Source of the DNA: JAAOII01 sp965207945
GTDB taxonomy: Bacteria > Pseudomonadota > Gammaproteobacteria > CBDBNL01 > JAAOII01
Length of the DNA stretch: 64,000 nucleotides
Reading direction: 5' to 3'
Assembly (NCBI GenBank): GCA_965207945.1
Contig: OZ242303.1
Coordinates: forward strand, 992,001-1,056,000
Position 1 is the stretch's first letter, and each line of letters begins with the position of its first letter. The position numbers were made by a program, and so were the translations under genes. The notes under the pieces are model-generated. The model had not been told where the DNA came from. It worked only from the letters and a program-made list of their open reading frames with translations, and ran no database searches. Shown here piece after piece: positions 36,686 through 45,824 of this stretch.

Positions 36686-37723
36686 CTATAATTTAATTCT
36701 GATAGTATTAAATGCTTGAATTAATTTACCTTGCTTTATTAATACTTTAGTTCTATTTCTTCTAATTTTATGTACGATTTTACTCGCAAATTCTTCAGGA
36801 GCTATGTATCTTATTGTTTTTATTAAGGAAGCTAGTTCTTTATTATTGATATATTCCCCTTTCTTTATTGATTTAATAATATTTTTGCATAGCGAGGGAA
36901 GCCAAGCATTAAATATACTATCACGTGTAATCTGTGGCAATAGAGGGATTAGAGCTATTATTTCATCGGCTGATTTATTTTCCTCTACTGGATCAGAATT
37001 AGTATTCCTACGAAACCAAGCACATAAATAAGATATTATATATGATTTCATAAAATGCACTGGATATCTAGTAGTTAAATTATCACCAAACCTAGTGTCA
37101 GGCAGAGTACACTCGTATAAGTATTCCCCTATAATAGCTGCAGAAAATCTTTCTTGGAATCTTAAAGTGAAATCCATATCCTCGATTATAAGAGGCGACG
37201 TACGGAAACCTGAACAGGCATTAAATATTTCCTTTTTTATCATAGTTGGAGCTCCTAAAATGAAAGGAAGGGTAAACGCGTATTTTAACACTGCTTTATC
37301 GCGTGGCAACAAATTACCAAAGATCCTTTGGTGACCAATATTTTTTTCTTTGGGGGTAATAAATTTTTGCATAGCTACACAGGCATCAATTTCCAAATTA
37401 TTTCTTATAAATTTCAACTGTTTTTCTAATCTCTCCGGAACGGATATATCATCATCATCCATGAAAGCAATATATTTACCTTGAGAACTATTAACTCCTG
37501 CATTACGTGCCTGAGCCAAGCCACTATTATCCTGTCGGATATATTTTATCCGTTTGTCTTTGTCTGCGTAATGTTTCATTATATCTGATGAACCATCAGT
37601 TGAACCATCATCCACTAATATAAACTCAAAGTCCTTATAGGTTTGATTAAGTATTGATTCAATGGCACGAGAAACATATTCTTCTCGGTTGTATACTGCC
37701 ATAACGACACTGATTTCAAGCAT
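36686..37723 (-). CDS. GT2 family B glycosyltransferase, copy 1
   Basis: A 345-residue GT-A transferase: SVVMAVYNREEYVSRAIES (about 5-23), VDDGSTDGSS (about 37-46), MDDDD (about 88-92). The middle has the family B signature LPFILGAPTMIKKE, followed by SGFRTSPLIIEDMDFTLRF. The C-terminal region contains SDPVEENKSADEIIALIPLL, related to the family A C-terminus. No membrane spans are visible. Donor and acceptor are unknown. Its direction matches the GT10 gene upstream (109 bp away), and the two may be co-transcribed. Confidence 0.9.
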   Translation of the reverse strand: MLEISVVMAVYNREEYVSRAIESILNQTYKDFEFILVDDGSTDGSSDIMKHYADKDKRIKYIRQDNSGLAQARNAGVNSSQGKYIAFMDDDDISVPERLEKQLKFIRNNLEIDACVAMQKFITPKEKNIGHQRIFGNLLPRDKAVLKYAFTLPFILGAPTMIKKEIFNACSGFRTSPLIIEDMDFTLRFQERFSAAIIGEYLYECTLPDTRFGDNLTTRYPVHFMKSYIISYLCAWFRRNTNSDPVEENKSADEIIALIPLLPQITRDSIFNAWLPSLCKNIIKSIKKGEYINNKELASLIKTIRYIAPEEFASKIVHKIRRNRTKVLIKQGKLIQAFNTIRIKL

Positions 37724-37831
37724 AGTTTTTTATCATCTGTAAGTAAAAATGATGTCATTATACATAAATTTGCTGATATATTATCTGGCATTCATTCAAA
37801 TTATTTTACATTAAAAATATTTCATTAATTT

Positions 37832-38878
37832 TTAATTTAAAGTAGCAATATAATAAGCAAAAACTTTATATCCTCCTCCAATCTCATAAAGATTTCGTAT
37901 ATTAGATAAATAAAACCAAGACCATTGAATAATATTTTGTGTTTTTGAAAAATGTTGATTATTATATTTGTTTCTTTTGCGAATAACTTGTTTCATAATA
38001 TATTCCATTTTTTTAGACATTTTATGCTTATTATAATCATGAAACTTAGAGTTGGGTAGAATAGGAATGGCGCTCAAATATTTTGCGTATAGTACAGGGT
38101 AATTATCAATCTCTTTAACCTTATCTATCACATCAGAAAAAGACGCATATTCATGGCAATTAATAAATGAAGCAGGATTAAAGAAATCACTAACAGTTGG
38201 ACAACCCCAATAAATAGGAACATTTCCAGTTAGAAACGCATGCCATATTTTTTCAGTAAGATACCCAGGTGCGCTTGCATTTTCAAAAGCTATAGAAAAT
38301 TTATAATTCTTCGCAAATTCTACTTTAGCAAGAGTATTATTATTTAACTTCTTTTCTATATCTTTAAGTTCATCTGTGTTATTCAGAACATCCCCGCCAG
38401 AATCCACCTGTTTATACTCCGATAACATCCTATAAAATCTATTTCTTATCTCTACATCAGGACATAATTCTTTATTGTTATTACTATAAACAAATACACA
38501 AAAACGATCCTTAGGATGCTCTCTATCATTTTTAACAATTTGCGGAACTTGACATGATAAGAAACCCTCAAGATAGTTAGACAAAGGAATCAGTCCAAGA
38601 TAAAAATTATTCTTGTTATCTGGAGAAAATGAAATATTATAATCTGCACTCAACATAGTATGAGGGTAATATTCTCCAGTTATCATTAATAAGAAGGAAG
38701 AAAAACCCCAACACTTTCTAATATTTAGAATATCAATATATTTGTATATCATATTGTTATTACTCATAGGGCAGTGATAAACAATCAATTCAGGATTTCT
38801 ATCACAATGTTTAAGTTGCCAAGAACTTTCTAAGTTGTATAGTTCCTGGAATGAATTGGAGGACATTATTTTTTTCAT
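37832..38878 (-). CDS. GT10 fucosyltransferase (alpha-1,3/4 type), copy 1
   Basis: A 348-residue GT10 protein that would add fucose in alpha-1,3 or alpha-1,4 linkage, as in Lewis-type epitopes. The family signature is clear: YKFSIAFENASAPGYLTEK at about 192-210, then PIYWGCPTVSDFFNPASFI at about 221-239. The acidic residue and Asn in FEN and the PGY(L/V)TEK block are the GDP-fucose site. The C-terminus is short and basic (KRNKYNNQH), without the heptad repeats of the Helicobacter enzymes. It is a paralogue of the gene at 46875. Confidence 0.92.
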   Translation of the reverse strand: MKKIMSSNSFQELYNLESSWQLKHCDRNPELIVYHCPMSNNNMIYKYIDILNIRKCWGFSSFLLMITGEYYPHTMLSADYNISFSPDNKNNFYLGLIPLSNYLEGFLSCQVPQIVKNDREHPKDRFCVFVYSNNNKELCPDVEIRNRFYRMLSEYKQVDSGGDVLNNTDELKDIEKKLNNNTLAKVEFAKNYKFSIAFENASAPGYLTEKIWHAFLTGNVPIYWGCPTVSDFFNPASFINCHEYASFSDVIDKVKEIDNYPVLYAKYLSAIPILPNSKFHDYNKHKMSKKMEYIMKQVIRKRNKYNNQHFSKTQNIIQWSWFYLSNIRNLYEIGGGYKVFAYYIATLN

Positions 38879-39249
38879 AATTAATAATGTAAGTTTTTAT
38901 CTTCTCGTTTTTCATTATGATATTATTGTAAGTTGAACTATCAAATATTTATAACTCTCTACCAATTTGAATATGTAACCCTCTTCCGATAAACTCATTG
39001 GAGTATTATAATTCAATGAGTAAGATTAATGAAATATGTATTTTAATTCTTGGGATACAATACACTAACGAATATTATAAAAAAACTGAACCCGAAATAA
39101 TATGTGGCTATACATAAAGTTATATACAATAAGATTTAGTTTATAATATTTGTTAATGTAAATTTTACTAATATTAAGATAACTTTGAATGTCTCAATAT
39201 AATTCTCATTTTACAGTGTATATTTTTTAACTTAAATATTATATAAGCT
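38879..39249. other. Intergenic region between divergent GT10 and GT2B
   Basis: A 371-bp gap with no gene. The only structure is a perfect 8-bp inverted repeat ACTCATTG / CAATGAGT (38993-39000 and 39014-39021) with a 13-nt loop and no U-tract. Promoters for both flanking genes must lie here. Confidence 0.5.
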
Positions 39250-40287
39250 ATGCCCGAAATTAGTGTTATTATGGCTACATATAACCGTAAAAAATATGTT
39301 TCTCGTGCTATTGAATCAATACTCAATCAAACTTATAAGGATTTTGAATTTATAATAATGGATGATGGATCAGATGATGGTTCATCAGACGTAATAATAC
39401 AATATGCCGACAAAGATAAACGAATAAAGTATATTAAGCAAGAAAATAAAGGGCAAGCTCATGCACGTAACACTGGTGCGAGCCATTCACAGTGTAAATA
39501 CATTGCTTTTATGGATGATGATGATATATCTATTCCACAAAGATTGGAAAAGCAATTTAAGTTCATGGAACATAATCCAAAAATTGATGCCTGTACGGCT
39601 ATGCTAGAATTTATTACCTCTGATGGAAAAAATATTCGATATGCAACCATCATTGGTAATTCACTACCGCGTGACAACACAATGTTAAGATATGCCTTCC
39701 CTCTCCCTTTCATTTTAGATGCTTCCACTATGATAAAAAAGGAAGCATTTAATGCCTGTTCAGGTTTTCGGATATCATCTTTCATAATAGGGGATATAGA
39801 TTTTACTTTAAGGTTCCAAGAAAGGTTTTCTGCGACCATTCTAGCAGAATATTTGTATCAATATGATAAATCTAATGTCGAATTAGGTGACAAGGAAACC
39901 ACCAGAGACCCAGTGAATTCCATAAAATTATATATATCATCTTATTTGTGTGCTTGGTTTCGCAGGAATACTAATTCTGACCCAGTGGACGAAAATAAAT
40001 CACTAGATGAGATAATGGCTCTAATACCCAAATTACCACAAATTACACGCAATAGCATATATGATGATTTGATCCATCCGTTATGTAACAATGTTATTAC
40101 ATCAATAAAAAGCGGGAAATATATTAGCGATGAAGAATTAACTTCTCTAATAAAAGTAATAAAACATACAGCACCTAAAGAATTTACTAGTAAATTCACA
40201 TATAAACTTAAAAAAACTAAAGCTAAAAAATTAATAAAACAAGGAAAATTAATTCAAGCATATAATACCAGCAGAGTTAAACTATAA
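39250..40287 (+). CDS. GT2 family B glycosyltransferase, copy 2
   Basis: A 345-residue paralogue of the gene at 36686, in the opposite orientation. SVIMATYNRKKYVSRAIES, MDDGSDDGSS and MDDDD are intact, as are the LPFILDASTMIKKEAFNA segment and SDPVDENKSLDEIMALIPKL. The GT-A core is conserved, while the region after residue 95 differs from copy 1. It is equal in length to copy 1, so the inverted pair (36686-37723 and 39250-40287) flanking the GT10 gene could recombine and flip it. Confidence 0.9.
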   Translation: MPEISVIMATYNRKKYVSRAIESILNQTYKDFEFIIMDDGSDDGSSDVIIQYADKDKRIKYIKQENKGQAHARNTGASHSQCKYIAFMDDDDISIPQRLEKQFKFMEHNPKIDACTAMLEFITSDGKNIRYATIIGNSLPRDNTMLRYAFPLPFILDASTMIKKEAFNACSGFRISSFIIGDIDFTLRFQERFSATILAEYLYQYDKSNVELGDKETTRDPVNSIKLYISSYLCAWFRRNTNSDPVDENKSLDEIMALIPKLPQITRNSIYDDLIHPLCNNVITSIKSGKYISDEELTSLIKVIKHTAPKEFTSKFTYKLKKTKAKKLIKQGKLIQAYNTSRVKL

Positions 40288-40308
40288 AATAAGGCAATAT
40301 ATTCTCCA

Positions 40309-40940
40309 TTATTTTCGTTTTTTGACAGCAAGTAAAGCATTTTTGATGCGGGTATCTTCAGTGATGATGCCAAGTTTCTTCAGTGTTCCCATTTCGGCTT
40401 GAGTAAACAAAAACCTCTCATATTATTCTTCTAAGGTTCCTGCCTCCCACATTTTTGCCCAACGGCGCAAATGATTGCCCATTCTAGTATCAGGGTTATT
40501 TTTAAGTAACGCGGCGCCTTGTTTGGCATTAGCCGCAAATTTTTTGTAACTACGAATTGGAAAATGATATATGAATATATTATTCTCTACCCTACTCTCT
40601 AGTGCTTTATAAATATGAGAGGCGCCATGATTACCGCCTTTCACTTTTCATAGGCAATATGTGCCATATCCGTCATCCATGCAGATTGTAGATACTCACC
40701 ATCTGGGCGGTCAATAACATGTATAGGGTGATTGCGCACTAATTTATTCAAAATATCTTTGGTTCCATCAGTGGAAGCATTATCACTGATAACGAAAGCA
40801 TCCACTCCTTGATGAAGATGAAAAAGGATATTATCCTCAATAATATTCTATTCATCACGAACCAAGATACTCATAACCAAAACTGGTTTTATTGGCGGAA
40901 ATGCCCTAGTGATGAAATAGTCCAAATAACTCACAACCAT
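40309..40940 (-). pseudogene. GT2-like (PF13704-type) glycosyltransferase, decayed duplicate of 42109
   Basis: The reverse frame aligns with the intact gene at 42109. It starts MVVSYLDYFITRAFPP and reaches SILVRDE before a TAG stop, then continues NIIEDNILFHLHQGVDAF and DRPDGEYLQSAWMTDMA. A block of roughly 70 codons holding the catalytic NNDADEF is deleted. Further on come GGNHGASHIYKAL, FIYHFPIRSYKKF, another stop after TLEE, and the C-terminal KNALLAVKKRK. At least two stops plus the deletion rule out function. Confidence 0.9.
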
Positions 40941-42104
40941 GTTGCATCGTTCATAATTTTATACAATCTATCATTAATTTTTTCCCAATGTTTAGCATTT
41001 GTTTCATTATATGCACAGGGAATAGAATAATTATTGTAAACAAAACCAAGAAATTTTCTTCTCAGTTCATCATCAATATTCCAATTGGGTAGTGAATCTA
41101 TGCGTTCAATAAGTTCTTCTGCGGAAGAAGCTGTTTGAGTAATGCCTAGTAAATTATAGCAGGCATGCCCTAAGCTTATAACTTTTTTGCCAAATAACAA
41201 CGCCTATATTCCCACCGTGGAATTAATAGTTATTATTGCTTGGGAATTATGAATAAATTCTTGGGTATCATTCAGGTTAGCAAAAAACATTCTGTCATCT
41301 AACCCGGCCAACTCATATTCTCTATCATAGTTACTCAAGCAAGATGGATGTTCTTTTATAATCAGCTTAATATTTTTATCAGTTAATTTAGACCACACTG
41401 CAACTAATATTTTAAACAAGTGGTGCATATCTTTTATCCAAGGAGAATGAAGTAGTATCTGAGAATCAGCATTTACTTGGAAAGGAACAAATATGTAATT
41501 ACTAGGAATTTGTATTCTACTTCCTATAATTTTTTTATCAGCATGGAATTGTCTGGCGATCAATTTATCAGGAAGCTTGTTAAAAGTATCCGGCAACTGC
41601 CTATAAAAATTCCCACACGACTTAAGCTATTCAAATAATTTATGCCTTTGTCATCCATAGTGATGGTTTGTGGTAAAAGTCCATTTTCCCAGTAAATCAG
41701 TTTACAACCCGACTTCCTTGCCGCCAATTTAACTACAGATGGTTCAAATTTATTGCCATTCCACATAGCAACAAAACATCCTGACTGCCTCATTAAATAG
41801 CTATAGTATCTATTAAAAAGAAAGCATGCTCCAAGTAATTTCAACAATTGATATACTCCCATTAAAAAAGTATTATCTAATCGGTTGTTTTACGCCAACT
41901 GGTGATAACTCCTATTTTAGCAATTCTATTAAGCTGGCGCCAAGAAGTTTTTTTCCATGCCTCCCAACTAATTCTGTGGTGAGCACCATAACGAAACACT
42001 TTCACCTTAACAGATGTGTTTTTTTGTAATTTACTGAAGTATTCATATCCCAGTGAGTTATTACTAAAAGCAATTAAAAATAATTTAGAACTCTTGCTTA
42101 TCAT
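40931..42104 (-). pseudogene. Capsule polysaccharide biosynthesis protein, degraded
   Basis: Four reverse frames in series make one protein: 41877-42104 (MISKSSKLFLIAFSNNSLGY), 41560-41862 (GVYQLLKLLGACFLF, CKLIYWENGLLPQT), 41204-41596 (YIFVPFQVNADSQILLHSPW, IKEHPSC, ITINSTVGI) and 40931-41200 (LLFGKKVISLGHACY). The breaks are two frameshifts and one TAG at 41204-41206. The STVGIEALLFGKKV-type end and the KEHP motif are typical of the KpsS/KpsC-like capsule family (PF05159). Its 3' end overlaps the decayed duplicate downstream. Confidence 0.87.
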
Positions 42105-42108
42105 CCAA

Positions 42109-43020
42109 TTAATTATTTTTTATTTCAAGCAAAGCATTTTTCATGCGAGAATCTTTAATAATTACCCCAAGTTTTTCCATAAATTGTATTTCTTCTTCAT
42201 CAAATAGCAATCTCTCATACTCTTCCCGCAAAATTCCTTCTTTCCACATCCTTGCCCAACGTTTAAGGTGATTTCCCATTCTGGTTGCGGGGTTATGGCT
42301 AAGCAATGCCCAACCTTGCTGCGCATTAGCCACGAATTTTTTATAGCTACGAATGGGAAAGTGATATATGAATATATCGTTCTCTTGTCTAACTCCCAAG
42401 GGTTTGTATATATGAGATGCTCTGTGACTTCCCCCTTTCACTCTAAACCAGCCGCGTGGATTAATTATGGTCTTTCCTTTAATAGAAACCAATAGTAATG
42501 ACATTTGCGCTGTGACATCCTCCTGTTTATCAACAGGATATACTATAGGAGATGCAACACGCCAAATACTATCATAATAATGATTGTCTTGTTTAGCAAC
42601 CAACATATTGCCGCGTAATACACTTACTACTGTATCTTTATAATGTAAATATGATTTAAGGTTTCCGTTACATGGCAGCCAAAATTCATCAGCATCATTA
42701 TTAATAACCCAGTTAGCATTAAATTTTTTGTATGCAACTTGTGCCATATCTGTTCTCCATTCTGATTGAAGATACTTTCCATCTGGACGGTCAATAACAT
42801 GTATAGGATAGTTGCGTGCCAGTTTATTTATAATATCTCTACTACTATCAGTGGAAGCATTGTCACTGATAACAAATACATCCACCCCATTATGCAAATG
42901 AAATAGAATATTATCCTCAATAATATCTTCTTCATCTCTAAGTAAAATACTCATTGCTAAAACCGGCTTTACTGGAGGCATTGCTCTAGTTATAAAATAA
43001 TCTACATAACCACTGCTCAT
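42109..43020 (-). CDS. GT2-like glycosyltransferase (PF13704 type)
   Basis: A 303-residue protein of the Glyco_tranf_2_4 type. It has SILLRDEEDIIEDNILFHLH (about 24-43), VISDNASTDSS (about 51-61) and NNDADEFW (about 109-116), the DxD-like metal site. A later segment with the pattern GGSHRASHIYKP and FIYHFPIRSY is shared with the pseudogene at 40309. It is the surviving copy of a tandem duplication with the capsule pseudogene between the two copies. The sugar transferred is unknown. Confidence 0.85.
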   Translation of the reverse strand: MSSGYVDYFITRAMPPVKPVLAMSILLRDEEDIIEDNILFHLHNGVDVFVISDNASTDSSRDIINKLARNYPIHVIDRPDGKYLQSEWRTDMAQVAYKKFNANWVINNDADEFWLPCNGNLKSYLHYKDTVVSVLRGNMLVAKQDNHYYDSIWRVASPIVYPVDKQEDVTAQMSLLLVSIKGKTIINPRGWFRVKGGSHRASHIYKPLGVRQENDIFIYHFPIRSYKKFVANAQQGWALLSHNPATRMGNHLKRWARMWKEGILREEYERLLFDEEEIQFMEKLGVIIKDSRMKNALLEIKNN

Positions 43021-43082
43021 AATTTTATAACTGTATTTCCAAATTTTAACATTAATTAAATATCGCTATATGTTATTAGTGA

Positions 43083-44156
43083 TTAACCAGGGGACTCAAG
43101 CTGCTTAATACCAAGTGAATTCATAAATCCATCCACTGATATATTTTGATAACCTTTTAAATGAGTATTAATATAATAAATAGAAGTCATCGGCAATAAC
43201 CATTTTGCAGTAAGCAAAGAAGTAGATATCGGACCCATAATAATTCTATCTTGCGGTAAAAATGGTAATAATAATTCTGAAGGTATTGCTTGGCTAATAA
43301 GCTCCACATCATCACCAAAACCCCATCTATCAAAATCATCACGCGGATGCGATTTTATGCATACCTTATAATCACTATATTTACTGCACGCAAGCTGTAA
43401 AAGCCCATTACGCATAGCCCGAATATCTTCAACCGCCGAAGAATGAGGCAATAATAACAACAACACCTTAGAATGCTGATTAACCCTAAGGTAGATATCC
43501 AGCCGCTCACATAGAATACGTGCTAATTCTTGAATATTTTCACTAGCAAAAAATAACTCATTTAACCTTTTAAGTTTTTTTGATTGTAACGGTTCAATTG
43601 CCTGCTCGGGGAAAATTAACCAGGCATTATCAATAAGAGAAGACGCACCCACAGTCGGTGGATAGTTCCACCAAAAACCATAAAATAATTTCTTGAGTAA
43701 GGTATCAAGATACTTATCTACTATAGTGTTTTTTCTGCCTAAATAGCTAAAAAGACCATCATCTATATAACTACCTAGCGGGTACTTGCCAGTCTTCTGT
43801 TTCATATAATGCATAGCAAATTGAAATTCCATCCTTCTATCATTACTGCATATAATCTCTGTGGGAATAATTTTATCCAATGGGCGACGAATATCTTGCA
43901 TAAATTTCTTTCTTGTCAAGAACTTGTTTATGCTGCCTGTAGAAGAAAAGAATATATCAGTATGAATAAAAGGGCTATATTTACCCCACTTCTTTATTGC
44001 TTCATAAAAGGGCTTATGACTGGGATATTGGTCAATCAGAAAAAGAAAATGGCGAGAATCATCTTCCGTCCTCGCTAAAGCCACCGCTGTTGACATCAAT
44101 AAATTAAATGGCGTGGACGGTAGATGTAGAATATTTTTAGATGCGCTATTACTCAA
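43083..44156 (-). CDS. Sialyltransferase-like glycosyltransferase (GT52/polysialyltransferase-type)
   Basis: A 357-residue GT-B-like protein. The two short motifs known from bacterial sialyltransferases of the GT38/GT52 group are visible: D-D-G in SYIDDGLFSYLG (about 129-140) and HP in CIKSHPRDDF (about 266-275). A Ser/Thr-rich PISTSLLTAKWLLP segment follows near 318. This suggests transfer of a CMP-activated nonulosonic acid, with the exact family uncertain. It starts with TTG inside the stop of the KdsC-type gene (8-bp overlap), so the two are translationally coupled. No CMP-sialate synthetase is in the window. Confidence 0.62.
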   Translation of the reverse strand: MSNSASKNILHLPSTPFNLLMSTAVALARTEDDSRHFLFLIDQYPSHKPFYEAIKKWGKYSPFIHTDIFFSSTGSINKFLTRKKFMQDIRRPLDKIIPTEIICSNDRRMEFQFAMHYMKQKTGKYPLGSYIDDGLFSYLGRKNTIVDKYLDTLLKKLFYGFWWNYPPTVGASSLIDNAWLIFPEQAIEPLQSKKLKRLNELFFASENIQELARILCERLDIYLRVNQHSKVLLLLLPHSSAVEDIRAMRNGLLQLACSKYSDYKVCIKSHPRDDFDRWGFGDDVELISQAIPSELLLPFLPQDRIIMGPISTSLLTAKWLLPMTSIYYINTHLKGYQNISVDGFMNSLGIKQLESPG

Positions 44157-44688
44157 AGTTCGTAAGGACTAAGGATTGGATTGACTTGTCCGTATCAAAA
44201 AGATTATTCTCAAATAAATAATTTATCCACTCACGGACTGCGCCATCTCCACCTTTATTCTTAGTAATATAAATATTAGGTATGCTCTTCACCATATCCT
44301 GTGCATCCATAGGACAAGCCGAATATGCAACCTTTGCAAGTAAATCATAACAGTTGACATCATCACCCATATATGCCGTTTCACTTAACGAAATACCTAT
44401 TTCATCACAAAGTTCCACTACAGCTTTAAGTTTTTGCCCTTTATTTTTACCTTTAATAACATAAGTAAAACGTAAACGTTCCGCGCGCTTATCAACTATA
44501 GGAGAATTATCTGAAGTAATAATGCCAGTCATAACTCCTATCTCCGCAAGTATTTCTAGCCCCATGCCATCATGAACATGGAATCTTTTAACTAATTCCC
44601 CATCTGCTGAATAGAAGATACCCCCATCAGTCAGAACTCCGTCAAAATCGGTCAAGAATAATTTAACTTTTTTATGGTTTTGTCGCAT
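44149..44688 (-). CDS. KdsC-type HAD phosphatase (Kdo or nonulosonate 8/9-phosphate)
   Basis: A 179-residue C0-type HAD phosphatase. The nucleophile motif DFDGVLTDGG (14-23), the Thr/Ser motif (IITSDNS, about 57-63), Lys in VIKGKNKG, and GDDVNCYD (108-115) are all present. In most bacteria this enzyme dephosphorylates Kdo-8-phosphate; the same family serves sialic-acid-like sugars. Its overlap with a sialyltransferase-like gene favours a role in a nonulosonate pathway, but a Kdo role for LPS is equally possible. Confidence 0.83.
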   Translation of the reverse strand: MRQNHKKVKLFLTDFDGVLTDGGIFYSADGELVKRFHVHDGMGLEILAEIGVMTGIITSDNSPIVDKRAERLRFTYVIKGKNKGQKLKAVVELCDEIGISLSETAYMGDDVNCYDLLAKVAYSACPMDAQDMVKSIPNIYITKNKGGDGAVREWINYLFENNLFDTDKSIQSLVLTNFE

Positions 44689-44801
44689 AGTTAATAAGCA
44701 TTTTACAATTAATATAGAGGAATATTAACAGCTATGTAATTACTTATGGCATTAGATGTGTAGTTTTCTATTGAATTTATCAAATTATCCTATAATACAG
44801 C

Positions 44802-45818
44802 ATGCCTAACATTAGTGTTATTATGCCAGTATACAATCATGAGAAATATCTAGCTCGTGCAATTGAATCAATTCTGAACCAAACATATAAGGATTTTGAA
44901 TTCATAATAGTAGATGATGGATCAACAGATAGTTCATTTAATATTATTCAAGAATATGCAAATCATGATAAAAGAATTTCGGTGATTAGGCAAAAAAATA
45001 GTGGAGCGGCCCATGCCCGTAACGAGGGAGTAAAAAAGTCTCAATATAAATACATTGCTTTAATGGATGATGACGATATATCAATACCTACAAGATTAGA
45101 GAAACAACTTAAGTTCATGCAACAAAATCGGAGTATAGATGCTTGTGTTAGCCCCATGGAATGCATAGATAGTAATGGGCAATACATGCATAACACTATG
45201 TATAGTTCAGGTATATTGCCTACAGATAAAGAATTTCTTAAATATTCCTTCCATCCACCTTTCATTTTAGGGCCTTCTACGATGATTAAAAAAAAAGCGT
45301 ATGTGGAATGCGGCGGCTATAGAGTGAATACTGTTCCCATAGAAGATTTAGATTTTACTTTAATGTTCCAAGAACAATTTAAAGCTGAGGCAATGCACGA
45401 AATACTATATAGGTATACATTACCTTCAGCAAATATTGGTAATAATCAAAACACGAGAAATCCTATCAAATATATTAATACCTACATTGCCATTCGCATA
45501 AATTTCTGGTGCCGCCAAAACAAAATATCAGAACCACTTTACCAAGAACAACCGCTAAAAGAAATTATTAAATTCATTCCGCTGCTCCCCCCCGTCGCCT
45601 CCGAAATGTTACTCCGGGATATTAGACCAATAATTAGAAACATAAGAATTACATCAGATACAAATTTAGACGATATAAGGCAATTTAAGGAAATTATGAA
45701 TGGGCTTAGTTCCTGTAAGCAAAATAAGAGGGGTATAAAAAAAATAAAGAAGTTGCGCATTAAATATATATTAGCTGCTGGAAAGTGGCAACAACTCCTC
45801 AATCTATTCAAACATTGA
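44802..45818 (+). CDS. GT2 family B glycosyltransferase, copy 3
   Basis: A 338-residue paralogue of the family B genes: SVIMPVYNHEKYLARAIES, VDDGSTDSS (about 37-45), MDDDD (about 88-92), HPPFILGPSTMIKKKAY and EDLDFTLMF. Its C-terminal half diverges (ISEPLYQEQPLKEIIKFIPL instead of SDPVEENKS). A run of seven C (45587-45593) lies in the codons for LLPPV, a shorter homopolymer than in the GT11 gene. It is 6 bp upstream of copy 4 on the same strand, so the two form an operon. Confidence 0.9.
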   Translation: MPNISVIMPVYNHEKYLARAIESILNQTYKDFEFIIVDDGSTDSSFNIIQEYANHDKRISVIRQKNSGAAHARNEGVKKSQYKYIALMDDDDISIPTRLEKQLKFMQQNRSIDACVSPMECIDSNGQYMHNTMYSSGILPTDKEFLKYSFHPPFILGPSTMIKKKAYVECGGYRVNTVPIEDLDFTLMFQEQFKAEAMHEILYRYTLPSANIGNNQNTRNPIKYINTYIAIRINFWCRQNKISEPLYQEQPLKEIIKFIPLLPPVASEMLLRDIRPIIRNIRITSDTNLDDIRQFKEIMNGLSSCKQNKRGIKKIKKLRIKYILAAGKWQQLLNLFKH

Positions 45819-45824
45819 TAAATT

